NCBI GenBank assembly: GCA_046299415.1
Contig: JBKBII010000010.1
Span: 43,674-107,673, forward strand
Source: JBKBII01 sp046299415
GTDB lineage: Bacteria; Pseudomonadota; Gammaproteobacteria; Ectothiorhodospirales; Ectothiorhodospiraceae
Reading direction: 5' to 3'
DNA: 64,000 nucleotides
Of the stretch, positions 8,831 through 18,181 are shown in pieces (the stretch's first letter is position 1; each line of letters begins with the position of its first letter). A program made the position numbers and the translations under genes. Below the pieces are notes generated by a model. It searched no databases. It was given only the letters and a program-made list of their open reading frames with translations, and was not told the origin of the DNA.

Positions 8831-10404
8831 ATTCCATGCTCTCGGGTCGACATGAACCTGACTTGCGGCCATTTTTCGATCGCCATTTGGAGGTTGACGC
8901 GAGTCGGCGCAATGTATACGAGATCCCCGCCGTGGTCGATCGCGAGGTGACTCGCCGCCTTGTCACGAAACTCGGCCAGTTTCTTGGCATCGTCGCATTG
9001 CACCCAGCGGGCCGTCGCCACGTTCACGTTTTCAAAACGCGCGTCGACCTTGTACTCCGTACGCAGGCGCTCGGCGACCACCTCGAACTGCAACACGCCC
9101 ACTGCCCCGAGGATGTAATCGTTGTTGATCAACGGACGATAGAGCTGCGTGGCGCCCTCTTCGCATAACTCCTGCAGGCCCTTTGCGAGCTGTTTCATTT
9201 TCAGCGGATCCTTCAGCTGCGCCCGACGAAACAGCTCAGGAGCAAAGTTTGGAATCCCAGTAAATCTCAGCGCTTCGCCATCCGAAAACGTATCGCCGAT
9301 CCGAATCGTGCCGTGATTATGAATACCGATGATGTCACCGGGATAGGCGCTCTCAACGTGCTCCCGATCTGACGCCATAAAGGTCAACGCATCGGGGACT
9401 CGCAGTTCCTTGTCGATGCGCACATGATGCAATTTAGCACCCTTCTCGAACACGCCAGAGCAGACTCGCATAAACGCGATTCGATCACGGTGTTTGGGAT
9501 CCATATTCGCTTGAATCTTGAAGACAAAACCCGTAAACGACGATTCATCCGGAGTCACCACACGAGTCGTCGTCTGGCGCGGCTGCGGACTCGGTGCAAA
9601 CTCAACAAAATCGTCGAGCAATTCTGCAACACCGAAGTTATTGATCGCAGAGCCAAAAAACACGGGCGTCTGACGTCCCATCCGGTACTCATCAAGATCG
9701 AACTCATGCGATGCGCCGAGCACCAGCTCGAGCTCCTCGCGTAGCTCCGATGCCTGCTCCCCGAGCACCTCATCGAGTCGCGGGTTGTGCAGACCTTCGA
9801 TGATCTCGCCGGTATTGCGTTTGCCACCGACTTCTGGCGCGTACAGATGAATCTGATCGCGCCGCAAGTGATAGACCCCCTTGAAGCGTTTGCCCATACC
9901 GATCGGCCAGGTCACGGGCGCGCAGGCAATCTTCAACACATCCTCGACTTCATCGAGCAATTCGATCGGCTCACGTCCTTCGCGGTCCAGCTTATTGACG
10001 AACGTCATGATCGGCGTGTCGCGCAGGCGGCACACTTCCATCAACTTGATCGTGCGCTCCTCGACGCCCTTCGCCGCGTCGATCACCATCAACGCCGAAT
10101 CGACTGCCGTCAAGACGCGATACGTGTCTTCGGAGAAATCCTCATGCCCCGGCGTGTCAAGCAGATTCACGATGCGATTGCGATAAGGAAACTGCATCAC
10201 CGACGACGTCACCGAGATCCCGCGAGACTTTTCCATCTCCATCCAGTCCGACGTTGCATGCCGACTCGATTTGCGGCCCTTGACCGTTCCCGCCAGCTGA
10301 ATCGCACCGCCGAACAGCAACAGCTTCTCAGTCATCGTCGTCTTACCGGCGTCAGGGTGCGAAATGATCGCAAACGTGCGACGGCGGTCGATCTCTGGAT
10401 GCAT
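8827..10404 (-). CDS. prfC: Peptide chain release factor 3
   Basis: RF3, the cytosolic GTPase that recycles RF1/RF2 from the ribosome after termination. It has 525 residues, against 529 in E. coli. GTPase motifs: G1 SHPDAGKTT near the N-terminus, switch I region RGISVTSSVM, G3 DTPGHEDF, G4 NKLDR. The C-terminal elongation-factor-like domains follow (YKVDARFENVNVATARWV). I use the ATG at 10402-10404, preceded by GAGGAG at good spacing, rather than the TTG one codon upstream. It is followed by a coupled lipoprotein gene. Confidence 0.97.
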   Translation of the reverse strand: MHPEIDRRRTFAIISHPDAGKTTMTEKLLLFGGAIQLAGTVKGRKSSRHATSDWMEMEKSRGISVTSSVMQFPYRNRIVNLLDTPGHEDFSEDTYRVLTAVDSALMVIDAAKGVEERTIKLMEVCRLRDTPIMTFVNKLDREGREPIELLDEVEDVLKIACAPVTWPIGMGKRFKGVYHLRRDQIHLYAPEVGGKRNTGEIIEGLHNPRLDEVLGEQASELREELELVLGASHEFDLDEYRMGRQTPVFFGSAINNFGVAELLDDFVEFAPSPQPRQTTTRVVTPDESSFTGFVFKIQANMDPKHRDRIAFMRVCSGVFEKGAKLHHVRIDKELRVPDALTFMASDREHVESAYPGDIIGIHNHGTIRIGDTFSDGEALRFTGIPNFAPELFRRAQLKDPLKMKQLAKGLQELCEEGATQLYRPLINNDYILGAVGVLQFEVVAERLRTEYKVDARFENVNVATARWVQCDDAKKLAEFRDKAASHLAIDHGGDLVYIAPTRVNLQMAIEKWPQVRFMSTREHGI

Positions 10405-10541
10405 CAATGTCTCCTCAACAAGCTAGCGGCGCCATCATCGCGGCACGCTCTCGGCACAATCGCGTTCTGTCGTCGCGCAAAACGCCCGCATACGATCATT
10501 CGCGACGGCGACACAACTAGTTCACGTAGCCCGCTAGTGTA

Positions 10542-10706
10542 TCAAGCACCCGAAAGCGCCTCGTCCTCAAGGGGCGCGGCGAGCCTCAGGGCGCGTTCAC
10601 GGCCAACGGCGGCGATGTGATCACCGACGAGATTCTTGACTCGAAGCGACGTCTCGGCACCCAACTCGTTGATCGACGCAAGCCTGGACCATGGCTGAGC
10701 GCGCAC
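10542..10706 (-). CDS. Hypothetical small protein upstream of prfC
   Basis: A 54-codon GTG-initiated frame 137 bases upstream of prfC on the same strand. The translation is charged and amphipathic (SINELGAETSLRVKNLVGD, then GRERALRLAAPLEDEAL), and I count about 70% G/C at third codon positions, like the neighbours. There is no convincing Shine-Dalgarno and I recognise no family. It may be a real small gene, a remnant, or chance in GC-rich DNA. Confidence 0.3.
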   Translation of the reverse strand: MRAQPWSRLASINELGAETSLRVKNLVGDHIAAVGRERALRLAAPLEDEALSGA

Positions 10707-11449
10707 TCAAGATCTGCTCACAGCGGTCCACGCTCGCTTGTTTGAGCGACGCCGATCGTCTGCATGACGGTGCAACCCACGACGACCACGAGACGCGGTT
10801 CGGATGGCTTTTGCACGTTGATTTCACGCCTATGCCAGATGGCGAGACCGCGCAGATACCCAACGTAACGCCGTGCGTGATCGTCCGTGCTTCGACCGAC
10901 TAACCGGTCAGAGCAATGACCGCGATACGACCACCGTCGACCCTCTACACGCATCGCAATCACAGCCAACACCCAGAGGCATCGGTCAATGCCCACGATC
11001 ATGAGCGCGGCGCTCTATCCATCGATGACCGATGAGCTTTCTGCGTCCGAGGTCAACAAAAAGGGGCCGCGATACGGCCCCTGTTCTCCTGCCTCGTCTG
11101 TTAAAGACCCGGTCTGCTGGCACGATGTCGCGCACCAGTGCGTCTGCGTTATTCGAGAGGAAGCCTTTTCCACTCCTACGACTCGTCCCGCATCGGTTCG
11201 GAAAGCGAGGACCCGTCGAGCGCCTGAACTCGGAAAAAACGACCGCCCGACTCCGAGAACGAATAGTTCGCTCGCAGAAAGTTACGTGCAGTGCCGCGCG
11301 GGCGGACCACCGTATTACGCGACGCTCGCGCCCTCGCCTACTGAGTCGTGAGATTGATCGCGAGACTGCAGGCGCCTCGCGCTACACCCCTCTCGCAGCT
11401 TTCTAAACCCCTTCTACAAGACAGAGTGGATGAACATTGGCGCCAGCGA
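10707..11449. other. Spacer with a terminator and one weak small frame
   Basis: 743 bases between the Sel1 gene and the prfC region. It contains a strong minus-strand terminator (separate entry). Just upstream of that terminator is a 44-codon GTG frame on the minus strand (11176-11310) whose end reads RNFLRANYSFSESGGRFF; it could be a small gene but has no further support. No tRNA or known small RNA was recognised. Confidence 0.4.
11057..11082 (-). terminator. Intrinsic terminator
   Basis: Read on the minus strand: stem AGGGGCCG, loop TATCG, stem CGGCCCCT, running into five T residues. It is an 8-bp perfect GC-rich stem. It lies about 370 bases downstream of the Sel1-repeat gene and could end that transcript or a small transcript from the weak frame at 11176-11310. 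Confidence 0.75.
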
Positions 11450-12391
11450 TCAGCGCGCGTCTGCCAATTGGGACTCAGCGCGCGCGCGCTCTGCCCCGCT
11501 CATTCTTGACCAGGCACTGCGCTCACCCTCGGTGTCCCCAGCGCGGCGAAACCACACATAAGCAGACACCGCGTCGGCAGAGACTCCACGACCCTCGAGC
11601 AACTGCTGGGCATAACGTCGCTGCGCATCCTTCTGTCCGAGTTCGGCTGCCTGACGCGTCCACTCAGTCGCCCGCATACCCTGCCCTGATCCCGCGGCAC
11701 CACTATCGAGCAACACGCCTAGGTAGTACGCTGCGTTGGCGTCGCCGGCCTTGGCCGCACGTTCCAAACGGTCCAGTCCCTGCACAGCATCGCGCGGCTG
11801 ACCGCGCTCATCGCGACTCATATACAGAACACCAAGCCAATAGTTCGCCGCAGCATGGCCGCCGTCGCCCGCGCGCCGGTAATGGTGCAGAGCTCGCACC
11901 GGGTCGGCTGGTCCCGTCGCGCCGGTTTCAAACAGATGCCCAAGGCGATAGTCCGCCTCTAAATTCCCCCCTTCAGCCGCGGTGTTCATCCAACGAAGCC
12001 CTTCAGCTTCATCGACCGGCGCGCCCCAGCCATAGAGGTAAGACTGCGCCAGCTCGAATGCCGCATTTGAATTGCCGGCAAGTGCCCGAGCTTGGATCAT
12101 TTCAAAACGATGCCGCAACAGCTCCGCTTGACGCGCATCTGCCGTCGCGGCCGCAGGCAGCGAAAAAGCAGCAACAACCGATGCGACCTTAATTAAGACC
12201 GCCGACGTGCCCGTTTCTGCAGCCATCGGCTCTGCTGCGCCTCCAAAGCCCACAGGCTGTTCAAAACCGCCTCCGAGCCATATGACCGGCGCGAACGCCA
12301 GCGCCACGGCCCACGATGGGCGCAAACGAACCCCCGCAAATCGCGGACGATGCAGCGAACCCGGCCGACTACGAATCAACGATAACGACAT
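11450..12391 (-). CDS. Sel1-repeat (tetratricopeptide-like) protein
   Basis: 313-residue protein with about five Sel1-like repeats. Recognisable units: AFELAQSYLYGWG, ADYRLGHLFETGA, ANYWLGVLYMS, AAYYLGVLLDSGA and AQRRYAQQLLEGRG. The N-terminus is basic with a hydrophobic stretch (WAVALAFAPVIWLGGG), so it is likely exported or anchored. Sel1 proteins act in protein-protein interactions; the partner is unknown. I chose the ATG at 12389-12391 because GGAGGTG sits just upstream (12397-12403); the open frame continues to 12448 without a better site. Confidence 0.85.
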   Translation of the reverse strand: MSLSLIRSRPGSLHRPRFAGVRLRPSWAVALAFAPVIWLGGGFEQPVGFGGAAEPMAAETGTSAVLIKVASVVAAFSLPAAATADARQAELLRHRFEMIQARALAGNSNAAFELAQSYLYGWGAPVDEAEGLRWMNTAAEGGNLEADYRLGHLFETGATGPADPVRALHHYRRAGDGGHAAANYWLGVLYMSRDERGQPRDAVQGLDRLERAAKAGDANAAYYLGVLLDSGAAGSGQGMRATEWTRQAAELGQKDAQRRYAQQLLEGRGVSADAVSAYVWFRRAGDTEGERSAWSRMSGAERARAESQLADAR

Positions 12392-12396
12392 GAACA

Positions 12397-12403
12397 CACC
12401 TCC
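12397..12403 (-). promoter_or_regulatory. Strong ribosome binding site of the Sel1 gene
   Basis: GGAGGTG on the minus strand, five bases before the ATG at 12391. It is one of the best Shine-Dalgarno sequences in the window and decides the start of the Sel1 gene. Confidence 0.8.
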
Positions 12404-12517
12404 GGGTCGACGACCCTCAAGCAATACGATGTTGAAAAGCCATTCCAAGCCCGGCCCGGTGAGAGCCTGCTTTTCGACCCCGCCGGCTGCCGCGAGCGGA
12501 AGAGCTCGACGACCCCA

Positions 12518-12613
12518 TCACCGCCGGAACGCGAGCGAGAACACCAGATAGAGTAGACCCGTTAGACCCAAACTCCAAGCACAGAAACGACCATGCCGAA
12601 AAATAAATTGCAC
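12518..12613 (-). CDS. Possible 31-residue single-helix membrane peptide
   Basis: GTG-initiated frame encoding a short hydrophobic peptide (WSLGLTGLLYLVFSLAFRR at the C-terminus) ending in Arg-Arg, the typical shape of a small inner-membrane protein. It lies in a locally AT-rich leader about 130 bases upstream of the Sel1 gene on the same strand. No clear Shine-Dalgarno. It could be chance. Confidence 0.25.
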   Translation of the reverse strand: MQFIFRHGRFCAWSLGLTGLLYLVFSLAFRR

Positions 12614-13025
12614 TCAAAACAAAAACTTCAGACAAATTTCTAAACGAAAGGTAAAAACCATTACAGCGCTCAAACGATCACAACGCGACGGCCGGGGCCT
12701 TTGAAACGATTGCATCAAACGATCACAGGCGTCGCCGGAATAAACTGTTCAATACTTTCACGTTCCCGGCACATTCAGCGGCCGCAGGGCGCGCACCTCA
12801 ACGACCTCGACGCCGCCCACAGCTCAACGCACTGGATCAAATTCTCAGAAACAATGAAGTTGACGCGCAGAAGGCGACCCCATCCACACGACGCGCCCGA
12901 TGGCAGACGCCGCTCGATGTCGACGGGCCAATGGAAAGTCGAGAAATGACGATTTCAGGCTACTCAAAAAAACACAAGCGCCTCAGTCAAGCCCCGCAAT
13001 TTGAGCACTTACAACGATTCGAGGG
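12614..13025. other. Spacer rimI-Sel1
   Basis: 412 bases. The segment 12590-12660 is clearly more AT-rich than its surroundings and probably carries the promoter of the Sel1 gene, but no consensus pair is convincing. A minus-strand T-run at about 12966-12972, just after rimI, follows only a weak, bulged hairpin and may be a poor terminator. Confidence 0.4.
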
Positions 13026-13844
13026 TTAGGCCTGATCCAGATCAGCACAATCACGCACGTAAACCCAAGCATCCTCCCGGTCGTCGATCGCCGGGTAATA
13101 ACGTGGCCGCACACCGATGCGCTCAAAGCCCTCGCTGGCGTACAGGACCAACGCCGCGTGGTTTGAAGGTCGCACCTCGAGAAACAAACGCTTCGCGCCT
13201 CGTTCAGCTGCGCTCGACAAAAGACGGCGCAACATCCAACGACCCACGCCTCGCCCTTGAGCGAAAGGCGCGACCGTCAAGTTCAACAAGTGCCCCTCGT
13301 CAGCCCCGTACGAAAGCATCGCATGGCCGATCAGGGCGCCATTCGGATCTTCAACAACCCAACCGTCATAACCGACTCGCAAGCAATCGCAGAAAATCCC
13401 GCGCGTCCACGGAAACAGGTAGGCCGCCTCTTCGGTCGGCATCAAGGCCTCGATATCGACAAGTTGCATCGCACGCAGCGTCAAGCCGCCCGGCGCAGCA
13501 TGGCGATAAGGTAGTGCCGGATCACGCGCAAGCATTGCACCATCAGCCCTCCGTGCGATCCGGCTCGGCTCACGGGGATGTTCCGAAGCCTCCGCCGCAG
13601 CCGACGGCCGCCAATCGCTTGTGGCTGATGAGCTTTCGCTCGTTTGACGACGAGAACAAGCCTCGCCCGCTGCCGACGCATCGGACGTCATGAACCGCGC
13701 TGCGTCGCTGCCGCTGGTCAGACCATCAAACGATGAGTCACGGCATTGATCGTCGCGATCGATGGCGGCTCCGCGAGGTCGGTCATCGCTTGCATGAGTC
13801 GTCACCGTACCTCTCGAGTTCGGACGCGAATGTCGCTCAGCCAT
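13026..13844 (-). CDS. rimI: Ribosomal protein alanine N-acetyltransferase-like GNAT
   Basis: GNAT-fold acetyltransferase, most likely RimI, which acetylates the N-terminus of ribosomal protein S18. The catalytic domain occupies about 120-272: acetyl-CoA motif QGRGVG at 196-201, E223 in FLEVRPSN, then ALVLYASEGFERIGVRPRYYP and EDAWVYVRD, all RimI-like. Residues 1-115 form a Ser/Ala/Asp-rich extension absent from normal RimI (about 150 residues). A start at Met104 (13535) would remove most of it, but neither start has a clean ribosome binding site. It lies 27 bases after the UDG gene, the usual neighbour of rimI. Confidence 0.82.
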   Translation of the reverse strand: MAERHSRPNSRGTVTTHASDDRPRGAAIDRDDQCRDSSFDGLTSGSDAARFMTSDASAAGEACSRRQTSESSSATSDWRPSAAAEASEHPREPSRIARRADGAMLARDPALPYRHAAPGGLTLRAMQLVDIEALMPTEEAAYLFPWTRGIFCDCLRVGYDGWVVEDPNGALIGHAMLSYGADEGHLLNLTVAPFAQGRGVGRWMLRRLLSSAAERGAKRLFLEVRPSNHAALVLYASEGFERIGVRPRYYPAIDDREDAWVYVRDCADLDQA

Positions 13845-13871
13845 CAGATGTACACCACGTTCATCGGATCA

Positions 13872-15491
13872 TCATCCCGCAAGGCTCGCCCGATTCTCGC
13901 TGACGATCGCACGGGCCCGCAGCAAATCCTGCCACGCAGCGGCCTTGTTCTCCGAAGCACGCAGCAGTGCGGCGGGATGAAAAGTGACCACCACCGGGCA
14001 TGTAAAACCCGAGTGCTGATATTGCGCCGCACGCCCACGCCAATCACCGAGGCGGTCCACTCGTTGTTGTAAAAGGCTCGCCGTTGCATGCCGACCCAGA
14101 GCCACCAGTACCGAGGGCGCAACCGCCGCGATCTGTGCGTGCAGATAATCGGCGCAGTGCGCAACCTCTTCCGGTCGTGGATCACGGTTTCGAGGCGGAC
14201 GACATTTCAGGACGTTCGCCAGATAAACCTCGCGGTCTCGGTCCAAACCGAGGGCATCCAACATTCGGTCGAGAAGCTGGCCGGCGGGCCCTACGAATGG
14301 CAAGCCTTGACGATCTTCGATTACGCCCGGCGCCTCGCCGACGAACATCCAGCGCGCGGACCGGTTGCCCGCACCTAACACCGTGCGTTGACGCGAAGCC
14401 ACCAACTCGGGACAACGAACACAGCCAGAAACAGACCGTTCGAGCGCGTCCCAATCCAGCGCAGCCACTACCGGTATTCGTACGACGGGTTCCTCGACAG
14501 ACTCGACCGCACCCCAATGAGTCTCGTCTCGCCTCGAGGATGCTGATCTAAGGGTTTCCAGATCCGAGGGGGCGACATCTGCGACCGCTGAGCAGGCCTG
14601 ACCTTCTGCGCACTCTGGCTCAAGCCCGACTGATCCGCGCTCAGCGGCTGGCGGCCGCTTTTGCGATGCCGATTCATCGGCTCGAACCACACCGGCCGAT
14701 CCAGGCACACGCACCGCAAACCGCCCTGCGCGAGCCTCTTGAGCATCCTCGGGCGCTCCGTCGCTCATGCGATCGGCCCGCGTTTGAGGTGATCGCGTCG
14801 GAGTACGAGAGTCGAGGTCCACGGTGGCAACCGTAGGCTCGGCGACCACTCGAGCCGATTGATCGACTGCAATTGGACCACTCGCGTCGACGCCTGAATT
14901 TATCGGAATGCCGACACCCACCGCACGATTGGAGTGGGACAAATCGGGATCAAACGACGCAGACTTATCCCGTGCAGAAACGTGCGAACCGAGGCTCTGT
15001 GCTGGAGGAGTCTGAGATGCAGACCGCAAACGCTCGGCGCCGGGTCTCGGACCGCTCAGCATCGCGCGCATCCGCCCCAAATTCGTGCGCACCGCGGCAC
15101 CCTGATCCCAGGTCGCCCCCGGAGGCGTTGACGTCGATGCCGATTGAGAGGCCTGCACTAATGTCTGTGGGGCAGCCGTGTCTGTCCCGCCCGCGGCAGC
15201 GTCTCGCGCCCCCAGATCCGCCGTTGCGATCGTCTCGGACTGCGCGCCATTCGGCGCGAATCGCTGCTCAGGCACCTGAGCCCCGTGGGGCGCATCGGCC
15301 GACACCGCGGCGTCAGAATTGCACTCAGACGCCACTTCGCGCGAGACCCACAGACTGAGGCCCAGCGCGTCAAGCGCTACATATTGCGCCTCGCGCCATA
15401 CCGGTTGCGCACGGTTGATCAACGCGACCGAGCGCGTCTCAGAGTCGCGCTCGGATGACGCATAGGCGTTCATGTGTCGATCGTCACTCAC
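13872..15491 (-). CDS. Family 4 uracil-DNA glycosylase with very long linker
   Basis: Removes uracil from DNA. The catalytic domain (about 340-539) has the four cluster cysteines of the iron-sulfur family 4 enzymes (C357, C360, C430, C446), motif GEAPG at 385-389 followed by GLPFVGPAGQLLD, and TFHPAALLR. The N-terminus keeps the short conserved segment found in proteobacterial members (YVALDALGLSLWVSRE). Between them lies a disordered, Ser/Ala/Asp/Arg-rich linker of roughly 280 residues, far longer than usual. The ATG overlaps the leuA stop (ATGA, 15488-15491), suggesting coupling; rimI follows. Confidence 0.9.
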   Translation of the reverse strand: MSDDRHMNAYASSERDSETRSVALINRAQPVWREAQYVALDALGLSLWVSREVASECNSDAAVSADAPHGAQVPEQRFAPNGAQSETIATADLGARDAAAGGTDTAAPQTLVQASQSASTSTPPGATWDQGAAVRTNLGRMRAMLSGPRPGAERLRSASQTPPAQSLGSHVSARDKSASFDPDLSHSNRAVGVGIPINSGVDASGPIAVDQSARVVAEPTVATVDLDSRTPTRSPQTRADRMSDGAPEDAQEARAGRFAVRVPGSAGVVRADESASQKRPPAAERGSVGLEPECAEGQACSAVADVAPSDLETLRSASSRRDETHWGAVESVEEPVVRIPVVAALDWDALERSVSGCVRCPELVASRQRTVLGAGNRSARWMFVGEAPGVIEDRQGLPFVGPAGQLLDRMLDALGLDRDREVYLANVLKCRPPRNRDPRPEEVAHCADYLHAQIAAVAPSVLVALGRHATASLLQQRVDRLGDWRGRAAQYQHSGFTCPVVVTFHPAALLRASENKAAAWQDLLRARAIVSENRASLAG

Positions 15492-17074
15492 ACGCCATCG
15501 AAACCGGACTCGCCATGCGCGTGCCCGTCATGCTGCGGATGAGTGCGATCGAGGGCTGACAGGCGATCGAGTGCATTCAAATAGGCCAAAGCCGAAGCCA
15601 CGACGATGTCGGTATCTGCACCGAGGCCATTGACGATGCGGCCGCCACGCTCGAGACGGACCGTGACCTCCCCTTGCGCATCGGTCCCCGTGGTGATGTT
15701 GTTCACCGAATACAACAACAGCTTCGCGCCCGACTCGAGCTGCGACTCGATCGCTCGAAACACAGCATCCACCGGCCCTGCACCGGTCGCCCTGCCGTTT
15801 ATCGTACGGCCATCGTGCTTGAACTCGACCTCAGCCTGCGGCGTCTGCCCGGTCTCGCTGACCACGTGCAACCGCTCCAACATCAGTCTCGGCGCCGCGT
15901 CGTACCTCGTTTCGCTCAACAGCGCCTGCAGATCTTCGTCGAAAATCCCCGATTTCTTATCGGCAAGACGCTTGAATCGCTCGAACACGGCGTCGAGCTG
16001 CTGCGGTGAATCGAAGCTGATTCCGAGCTGCTCGTAGCGATCCTTCAGCGCGCTGCGACCCGACAACTTGCCCAGCACGATTCGATTGGCGGTCCAACCC
16101 ACGTCCTCAGCCCGCATGATTTCGTAGGTATCGCGATGCTTCAGCACGCCGTCCTGGTGAATCCCCGACTCGTGCGCAAAAGCATTAGCTCCCACGATCG
16201 CCTTATTGGGCTGAACCGGAAAACCAGTGATCGAAGAAACCAGTCGCGACGTTGGCACGATCTCCGTCGTCTCGATGCCCGTCGCCACAGGAAAGACATC
16301 AGAACGGGTGCGCACCGCCATGACGATTTCCTCGAGTGACGCGTTACCGGCGCGCTCGCCCAGTGCATTGATCGTACATTCGACCTGCCGGGCCCCATTG
16401 AGAACAGCACTCAACGAGTTCGCAACCGCCAAACCCAGATCGTTGTGGCAATGAACCGAAAACACCGCCTTGTCGGCGTTCGGCACACGCGCCATCAACT
16501 CACGCACACGCGCACCAAACTGCTCAGGTACCGCGTAGCCAACGGTATCCGGAATGTTGATCGTCGTCGCACCGGCGGCAATCGCCTGCTCGACGATCCG
16601 GCAGAGAAAATCGATTTCGGAGCGACCCGCGTCCTCGCAGGAAAACTCAACATCGTCGGTAAAACGTCGCGCGAAACGCACGGCGGCCGTAGCGCGCTCG
16701 ACAACGGTGTCCGGCGTCATACGCAACTTATGCTGCATATGGATCGGGCTCGTCGCGATAAACGTGTGAATGCGACACCGCTCGGCCCCGGCCAAGGCCT
16801 CGGCTGCGCGTTTGATATCGTCTTCCCGCGCTCGGGTCAAACCACAAACCGTCGCCTCTCGCACGGTTTTCGCAATCGCCTGCACCGCCGCAAAATCACC
16901 GGGGCTCGCTGCCGGGAAACCCGCTTCGATCACATCGACGCGCAACCGCTCGAGTGCCTGCGCAATCCGCAATTTCTCATCCCGCGTCATTGACGCGCCG
17001 GGACTTTGCTCACCGTCCCGAAGCGTCGTATCGAAAATGATCAAGCGCTGATTGTCGTTCATCGTCTCGCTCAT
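15488..17074 (-). CDS. leuA: 2-isopropylmalate synthase
   Basis: First committed step of leucine synthesis: acetyl-CoA plus 2-oxoisovalerate to 2-isopropylmalate, in the cytosol. 528 residues. The HMGL-like catalytic barrel starts with FDTTLRDGEQSPG, carries HCHNDLGLAVAN (metal-binding His pair) and GERAGNASLEE. The C-terminal LeuA regulatory domain (about 390-505) should bind leucine. The ATG is preceded by AAGG. It ends the ilv/psd/pssA block and is coupled to UDG. A short His/Asp-rich tail follows the regulatory domain. Confidence 0.96.
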   Translation of the reverse strand: MSETMNDNQRLIIFDTTLRDGEQSPGASMTRDEKLRIAQALERLRVDVIEAGFPAASPGDFAAVQAIAKTVREATVCGLTRAREDDIKRAAEALAGAERCRIHTFIATSPIHMQHKLRMTPDTVVERATAAVRFARRFTDDVEFSCEDAGRSEIDFLCRIVEQAIAAGATTINIPDTVGYAVPEQFGARVRELMARVPNADKAVFSVHCHNDLGLAVANSLSAVLNGARQVECTINALGERAGNASLEEIVMAVRTRSDVFPVATGIETTEIVPTSRLVSSITGFPVQPNKAIVGANAFAHESGIHQDGVLKHRDTYEIMRAEDVGWTANRIVLGKLSGRSALKDRYEQLGISFDSPQQLDAVFERFKRLADKKSGIFDEDLQALLSETRYDAAPRLMLERLHVVSETGQTPQAEVEFKHDGRTINGRATGAGPVDAVFRAIESQLESGAKLLLYSVNNITTGTDAQGEVTVRLERGGRIVNGLGADTDIVVASALAYLNALDRLSALDRTHPQHDGHAHGESGFDGV

Positions 17075-17209
17075 CCGAATCGCCTTGTAGCCGAACTGCC
17101 CACGACCCGCCCGGCCTCAGATCATCCGTAAGGCATGTCTTTACGCCTCGTCGACCCCGGAACCAAAAACCAAACCGCATCACCCACCCAAATCAAGCGG
17201 CCGGGAAAA

Positions 17210-18181
17210 TCAATCGCTCCGACCCGTCTGTTGCGGTTTCTCTGCGCGCTCGACTGATGGCGCTGAGTCGGATTTGGCTGACACGACTGGTTCACCGTCA
17301 GACGACGGCCCCCCGGTGTCGCGCATTCGCCGCTGACGATGACGAACAGCCCTGACCAGCATCAACACCGGCCCGGAAATCGCGTACAGGGCAAAACCGG
17401 TCAGCAGCACTTTCGGCGGGTCCAGCGCCAGCAACATGAACACCGCCACCACCGCCAGAAGCGCAAAAAACGGCACACGGTGACGAAAATCCATGTCCTT
17501 GAAGCTGAAATACGTGACGCTACTGACCATCAGAACGCCGCCGGCTATCGTCACAAACAACGCGATCGGCAGTAACCACTCATGCCGCAGAGTCAGATCT
17601 TCCGCCACCCACACGAATCCGACCAATAAGGCCGCAGAAGCCGGGCTCGGCAAGCCCTGAAAAAAACGCTTGTCAGCGATCGCCAGGCGGGCATTGAAGC
17701 GAGCGAGCCGCAAGGCCGTCGCCGTCGCATAAAAGAACGCCGCCAGCCAGCCGACGTTACCGAGCGCCTGCAACTGCCACAAATACATAATCAAGGCCGG
17801 CGCCACGCCAAAGGCGACGAGATCCGATAGCGAATCGAACTGCGCGCCGAACTCGCTCTGCGTGTTGGTCATGCGGGCAATACGCCCATCGAGCGTATCG
17901 AGCACCATCGCGACGAACACCGCGATCGCTGCGTAAGCGAACTCGCCGTTGATCGCTGAAACCAGCGCAAAGAACCCACCGAACAGAACGCCCGTCGTAA
18001 ACAGATTCGGCAACAGATAAACACCGCGCCGACGTCCGCTCAGCGCCTTCACGGACTGCCCGTAGCGAGCGTCCGCGTCATCGTTTCCGTCATCGTCACC
18101 GGGTAAATCGCCGCGCCCCGCCCGATTGTCTTGACCAAGATTCCTCAACGCGTCATCGGGTCCATGTCGGTGGTCACTCAT
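17210..18181 (-). CDS. pssA: CDP-diacylglycerol-serine O-phosphatidyltransferase
   Basis: Integral membrane enzyme making phosphatidylserine from CDP-diacylglycerol and serine. 323 residues. It holds the CDP-alcohol phosphotransferase signature D-G-x2-A-R-x8-G-x3-D-x3-D (LDTLDGRIAR ... GAQFDSLSDLVAFG). About eight hydrophobic segments. The N-terminal 45 residues are Asp/Gly-rich (DLPGDDDGNDDADA) and the C-terminal 45 are polar; both are extensions. The ATG overlaps the psd-like stop (ATGA, 18178-18181). Confidence 0.93.
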   Translation of the reverse strand: MSDHRHGPDDALRNLGQDNRAGRGDLPGDDDGNDDADARYGQSVKALSGRRRGVYLLPNLFTTGVLFGGFFALVSAINGEFAYAAIAVFVAMVLDTLDGRIARMTNTQSEFGAQFDSLSDLVAFGVAPALIMYLWQLQALGNVGWLAAFFYATATALRLARFNARLAIADKRFFQGLPSPASAALLVGFVWVAEDLTLRHEWLLPIALFVTIAGGVLMVSSVTYFSFKDMDFRHRVPFFALLAVVAVFMLLALDPPKVLLTGFALYAISGPVLMLVRAVRHRQRRMRDTGGPSSDGEPVVSAKSDSAPSVERAEKPQQTGRSD

